From: an uncultured Prevotellaceae bacterium
Lineage (GTDB): Bacteria; Bacteroidota; Bacteroidia; Bacteroidales; Bacteroidaceae
Assembly (NCBI GenBank): GCA_946539635.1
Contig: CAMNHS010000010.1
Span: forward strand, 1 to 18,779
DNA length: 18,779 nucleotides
Reading direction: 5' to 3'
A program made the position numbers and the translations under genes. Below are positions 15,295-18,779 of the stretch, one piece after another (the stretch's first letter is position 1; every line of letters starts with the position of its first letter). Under the pieces are notes generated by a model. That model ran no database searches. It worked only from the letters and a program-made list of their open reading frames with translations, and had not been told where the DNA came from.

Positions 15295-17856
15295 ATGATG
15301 AACTTTTTGAAACGATATTCCTTCTTTGTTCTTGCATTGTCCTTCATGATGCAGGCTTCTGCACAGAATACAGGCAGTATGTCTGGACAGACGGCTGAAA
15401 TAGATTCTGCTGTTGTAGATTCTGTAGTTGTTTCTGCATCACAGATATATTTTGATTCTGCTGAAGTAGCCTATGCACAATTCTTCATGATGAAGAATGA
15501 ATCAACCGCAAGCAAGGATGAAATGTATAAGGCCTTGATGGAAAGTTTCAAATGGTACATGAAATGTTTAGGGGAGGATTCTTCGGAACATTTGTCTGTC
15601 ATAAAAGTGAAAATGCGCAGATTGCGTGCTGAATGTGAGGATGCTGGTATTTACTATAGTAGTGTAGGGGATAATAAAACGGCTGCTAAATTTTTGGAGT
15701 GTTACCTGAATATTGCGCACCTCCCTTTATTTGAAGGTGAGCAACTTCCACGTAATAGCCAATATCCGGCCTATGTCTTTATAGTAGCAGCAGAATCGCA
15801 TAACTCACGTGACTATGAGTCGGCAGTTAATTATCTGCAGGAATACATAGAGTTGGGAGAAAAGCAAAATCAGCAGATATGCTACGAGTTCCTTGCGGCT
15901 GATTTGGAGATATTGGAACGATACGATGATGAAGCAGTAGTTTTGGATGAGGGAATAATGAACTATCCACGTAGTCTGAAGATGTTGAAGCAGGCTATAA
16001 TGCTGTTGATTAACCGCAACAATCAGAAAAGGGCGGAAGAGATGCTCGACAGGGCTCTCGCCTTGGAGCCGAATGACCCTAATCTGAAATTGCTCAAGGC
16101 TACCTTCGATGACCAAAATGAGCGTTATGAGCAGGCACTGCCGATTTACAAGGAGGTATATGACCAGAATCCTAACAATATAACGACCATCAAGCAACTT
16201 GCATTTTGTCACTATAATCTGGCTGGAGTTCTCATTAATAAGAGTAATTCAGCCACCTCAAAAGATGAGTTTAAGAGTTTGAGAGGAAGCGCTACAGAGC
16301 ATTTTAATCAGGCTATCACACTGTTGGAACCTATTAGCAAGTTGCCTGATGCTGTCAGGGAAGACAAGCGTATTGTCGAAGCACTTTCTGATGCTCTCAC
16401 ACAAGTGGGACGTGCACCTGAAGCTAATGGACTGCGGGAACGGGTAGCACAACAAAATTCCACGCTTCAATTTTCTACTGCACAGAGCGAGGGTAAGAAA
16501 GCTCCTAATTTCAATGATTGGTATCAGCCAAAGTTGGAGAAAATATTGTCTGATTGGGAAAGACGCGGTGAGTTTGAACCTGCAGATAAGTATCAAAAGC
16601 GTGTCAACCCAGAGAATCGAAAGGCTCTTATTGTCAAAAGCAGGAATGATTTGGAGCGGGAATTCATCCAGGAATATAGCTATACCTATAACCTTGATGA
16701 TAATACTATCAAACCTTATGACCCTGACCATCAGACATATCGTATCCAGACACGTCAGGGAGATATCTATCTTAAGGTTCCTATTGCTGATGATGAAGCA
16801 AAGAAGTTTAAGGATAACTGGCACGGCGTGAAAATCCAGAATCCTCAGTTTAAGGTTGATAAGTCTGGTAAACTGCTGTTGTCAAAGGCATTGTTTGCTA
16901 CTCCTTATGGAAAGTCTTACGTATATGATGCAAATGAGCAGTTGACTTATGGTAAAATCCGTATAGCAAGGCCTGAATGGAACGACGATGACTTGCTTGC
17001 AAGTTTTGATAACGGTGATGCACCAGTAGTTCAGAAAGAGGAAACACCTGTCGATGAGCCTATTAACGTGGGTGAATCTACGGTAGATGTGAATGTTCCT
17101 AAGAATAAGGATCGCAATGAAAACACATTCGCACTTATCCTTGCTAACGAGAATTATAAGAATGTAGATGATGTACCGTTTGCATTAAATGACGGACGTA
17201 GTTTCCGCCGCTATTGTGAGGATGTGCTGGGTGTGCCTTCTGAGAATATCATTTGCGAACTAAATGTGACAGGTAACGAAATGACTGATGCCATCGACCG
17301 TATGAAGGATTTCCAGAGAGCTTATGAACAAATGAAACTTATAGTGTATTTCTCTGGTCATGGTCTTCCAGATCCTCGTACCAATGAGTCATACCTGCTT
17401 CCTACGGATGCTTCCCCACGTAATATATCCACGGGCTATAAGTTGTCTAAGTTCTATCAGGAACTGACAGCATATCACCCTGCCTCTGTTACAGTATTCC
17501 TTGATGCGTGCTTCAGCGGTACAAAGAAAGATGGTGTTATGATGGATAAGGACGCACGTGGTGTTATTATTACCCCAAGAGAAGAAACTCCAACCACTAA
17601 TATGGTTGTCTTCAGTGCATGCACGGGAAATGAGACAGCATATCCTTATGCAAATCAGAAACATGGATTGTTTACATATTTCCTGCTGAAGAAATTGCAG
17701 GAGGATAAGGGTAAAACCAACTATAAGAATCTGGCTGAATATATAAGCAAAAACGTAAAGCAGCACAGCATACGTCTTAATGGCAAACTGCAAACCCCAA
17801 CAGCTCATTCGGCATTACCAGCTTCAGAATGGAACGGTTGGAGGCTGGATAAATAA
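15295..17856 (+). CDS. exported TPR-caspase (peptidase C14 family, metacaspase-like)
   Basis: 853 residues. Signal peptide (FFVLALSFMMQASAQ) places it in the envelope. Residues about 60-400 are helical TPR-type repeats (AAKFLECYLNIAHLP, YESAVNYLQEYIELG, RAEEMLDRALALEPNDPN, YEQALPIYKEVYDQNPNN, HFNQAITLLEPIS). A module at about 403-544 opens with DWERRGEFEPADKYQKRV and is shared with the preceding gene. After an acidic linker comes the caspase domain (about 611-845): FALILANENYKNVDDVPFALNDG, then IVYFSGHG with catalytic His689, YLLPTDASP, and VFLDACFSG with nucleophile Cys739, then VVFSACTGNETAYPY and HGLFTYFLLKKL. The D-A-C-F-S-G form is that of metacaspase-like bacterial enzymes; specificity for basic or acidic residues cannot be told. 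Both catalytic residues are present, so it should be active unless held by the TPR part or partners. Starts at 15295 and 15298 (Met-Met) are equivalent. Confidence 0.9.
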   Translation: MMNFLKRYSFFVLALSFMMQASAQNTGSMSGQTAEIDSAVVDSVVVSASQIYFDSAEVAYAQFFMMKNESTASKDEMYKALMESFKWYMKCLGEDSSEHLSVIKVKMRRLRAECEDAGIYYSSVGDNKTAAKFLECYLNIAHLPLFEGEQLPRNSQYPAYVFIVAAESHNSRDYESAVNYLQEYIELGEKQNQQICYEFLAADLEILERYDDEAVVLDEGIMNYPRSLKMLKQAIMLLINRNNQKRAEEMLDRALALEPNDPNLKLLKATFDDQNERYEQALPIYKEVYDQNPNNITTIKQLAFCHYNLAGVLINKSNSATSKDEFKSLRGSATEHFNQAITLLEPISKLPDAVREDKRIVEALSDALTQVGRAPEANGLRERVAQQNSTLQFSTAQSEGKKAPNFNDWYQPKLEKILSDWERRGEFEPADKYQKRVNPENRKALIVKSRNDLEREFIQEYSYTYNLDDNTIKPYDPDHQTYRIQTRQGDIYLKVPIADDEAKKFKDNWHGVKIQNPQFKVDKSGKLLLSKALFATPYGKSYVYDANEQLTYGKIRIARPEWNDDDLLASFDNGDAPVVQKEETPVDEPINVGESTVDVNVPKNKDRNENTFALILANENYKNVDDVPFALNDGRSFRRYCEDVLGVPSENIICELNVTGNEMTDAIDRMKDFQRAYEQMKLIVYFSGHGLPDPRTNESYLLPTDASPRNISTGYKLSKFYQELTAYHPASVTVFLDACFSGTKKDGVMMDKDARGVIITPREETPTTNMVVFSACTGNETAYPYANQKHGLFTYFLLKKLQEDKGKTNYKNLAEYISKNVKQHSIRLNGKLQTPTAHSALPASEWNGWRLDK

Positions 17857-17885
17857 AGATACTCCCTCCTCACTCCCATAAAAAA

Positions 17886-18779
17886 ATGAAACATTTAATT
17901 ATATATATCTTCCTATTATTTGCGTTTTGCTCCTTTGGCTGGGGACAGAAGGTGAAGACAGTTGAATATACTTATGTCTATCATCCTTCCCATAATGAGA
18001 GTATGGAGCAGGCAAAGCGCAATGCAGTAAACCGTGCAAAGGTAGAGGCTCTGCGTGAGAACTTCGGAACAGTCGTTAGTGGCGCATCTGCTACCAGCAT
18101 CATTTCCAAAAACAATATCACGGAATCAAAATTCGTCCACCTTGGCTCGGAAGGAGAGTTGAACGGCGAATGGCTGGCAGATATAGAAGAACCGAAGGTC
18201 GTACCCTCTCTGGAAGGAGGAATCATATATCTAACAGCAACCGTAAAAGGAAAAGCACGCGAGGTAGTTAACAACACTATCGCCTTTGAAGCAAAGATAT
18301 TGAGAAATAAACCCGATGTGTCTTTTGAAAGTTCTGAGTTCACAGCAGGAAACAATATCTATGTCAGTTTTACTTCTCCGGTTGACGGCTTCTTGACTAT
18401 ATATCTCCTTGATGGCGAGACAGCCTATTGCTTACTGCCCTATGCAGGGAATAAGGAAGGAGTTCAGACCATTGTGCATGGAAGAGAGTATAAATTCTTC
18501 AGCAGGAAGGTTTATGCAGAAGATGAAAATCCTGATATAATAGATGAATATACATTGACGACAGAAGGAAATCACCAAGATCTCAACCAACTGTATTTTA
18601 TCTTCTCACCGCAGAAATTTTCTAAAGCATTAGACAGATTTAAGAACAGTACAGACGGCACCCTGTTCCCACGTATGCTGTCGTGGGAAGATTTCCAGAA
18701 GTGGATTTTAAAAATTCGTCGTGCAGACAAGGAAATGTGCGTCCAGACAAAATACATCACTATCTCACCTCGTAGATAA
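17886..18779 (+). CDS. exported protein with FlgT-N/LPP20-like and DUF4384 domains
   Basis: 297 residues, ending at the last base of the window. Signal peptide to about 20 (LFAFCSFGWG before Gln21; lipobox absent). Residues about 24-130 form an FlgT-N/LPP20-type domain: YTYVYHP, the helix SMEQAKRNAVNRAKVEALRENFG (39-61), then strands ending GGIIYLTATVKGKAREV. Residues about 150-210 match DUF4384: NNIYVSFTSPVDGFLTIYLLDGETAYCLLPY followed by VHGREYKFF. DUF4384 occurs in other bacteria next to or fused with caspase-like and kinase genes, which supports a joint function with the upstream caspase 29 bp away. The C-terminal part (about 215-297) contains NQLYFIFS and a FQKWILKIR helix, also typical of the end of DUF4384 proteins. 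It is presumably periplasmic. Its role (recognition or assembly) is not known. Confidence 0.75.
   Translation: MKHLIIYIFLLFAFCSFGWGQKVKTVEYTYVYHPSHNESMEQAKRNAVNRAKVEALRENFGTVVSGASATSIISKNNITESKFVHLGSEGELNGEWLADIEEPKVVPSLEGGIIYLTATVKGKAREVVNNTIAFEAKILRNKPDVSFESSEFTAGNNIYVSFTSPVDGFLTIYLLDGETAYCLLPYAGNKEGVQTIVHGREYKFFSRKVYAEDENPDIIDEYTLTTEGNHQDLNQLYFIFSPQKFSKALDRFKNSTDGTLFPRMLSWEDFQKWILKIRRADKEMCVQTKYITISPRR

Noticed and set aside
16258..16824. Minus-strand open frame of 188 codons
   Set aside because: It is antisense to the TPR and module region of the caspase gene and gives an Ile/Leu/Cys-rich, low-sense translation.
1..18779. tRNA, rRNA, CRISPR array, insertion sequence or integrase
   Set aside because: No cloverleaf, conserved rRNA stretch, regularly spaced repeats, transposase motif or terminal inverted repeats were seen on either strand.

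Overview
The window looks like a chromosomal segment of a Bacteroidales bacterium, most likely Prevotella or a close relative. The evidence is a type IX secretion PorP/SprF protein, OprP-type porins, lipoproteins with an acidic Ser-Asp-Asp-Asp stretch after the lipid cysteine, signal peptides cleaved just before Gln, and promoters with a TTTG / TAnnTTTG structure rather than -35/-10 boxes. Family calls come from reading motifs; no database search was possible.

Layout. The left half (1-9300) is read leftward. A nearly complete PorP/SprF gene lies at the left edge (1-998). To its right is a tight seven-gene leftward unit starting from a promoter near 9386: an outer-membrane barrel (9300-7876), an imelysin-like lipoprotein (7788-6589), a di-heme DHOR-family oxidoreductase lipoprotein (6583-5015), an OprP-like porin (4984-3734), a single-CxxCH lipoprotein (3724-3002), a membrane-anchored protein resembling the periplasmic part of a Bacteroidetes CcsB/CcsA cytochrome c assembly protein (3024-2302), and a two-domain Rid-fold protein resembling FkbO/Hyg5 chorismatases (2305-1172). 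The imelysin-DHOR pairing recalls iron-related loci, and the c-type heme motifs suggest envelope redox chemistry linked to metal uptake.

The right half (9501-18779) is a rightward six-gene unit from one well-formed Bacteroidetes promoter (9501-9532). It encodes an LPP20-like exported protein, a CHASE2 sensor membrane protein with no output domain, a secreted transglutaminase-like protein with an N-terminal FecR-like region, an outer-membrane barrel with a C-terminal divergent OmpA-like domain, a secreted TPR-caspase (predicted His689/Cys739 dyad), and a secreted FlgT-N/LPP20-like plus DUF4384 protein. Every product carries a signal peptide or membrane segment, so the sensor, protease-like enzymes and scaffold would all act in the envelope. 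The barrel protein and the caspase share an apparently homologous module of about 120 residues, tying them together physically or evolutionarily. I regard this operon as the candidate undescribed system: an envelope-located caspase pathway without an obvious cytoplasmic arm.

The two units diverge from a 299-bp intergenic region (9301-9599) with one promoter each way. Notable small structures are a perfect 13-bp hairpin just before the caspase gene, a seven-unit degenerate 9-bp tandem repeat between two leftward genes, a near-perfect palindrome upstream of the PorP gene and a probable terminator after the leftward unit. I saw no tRNA, rRNA, CRISPR array, transposase or integrase.
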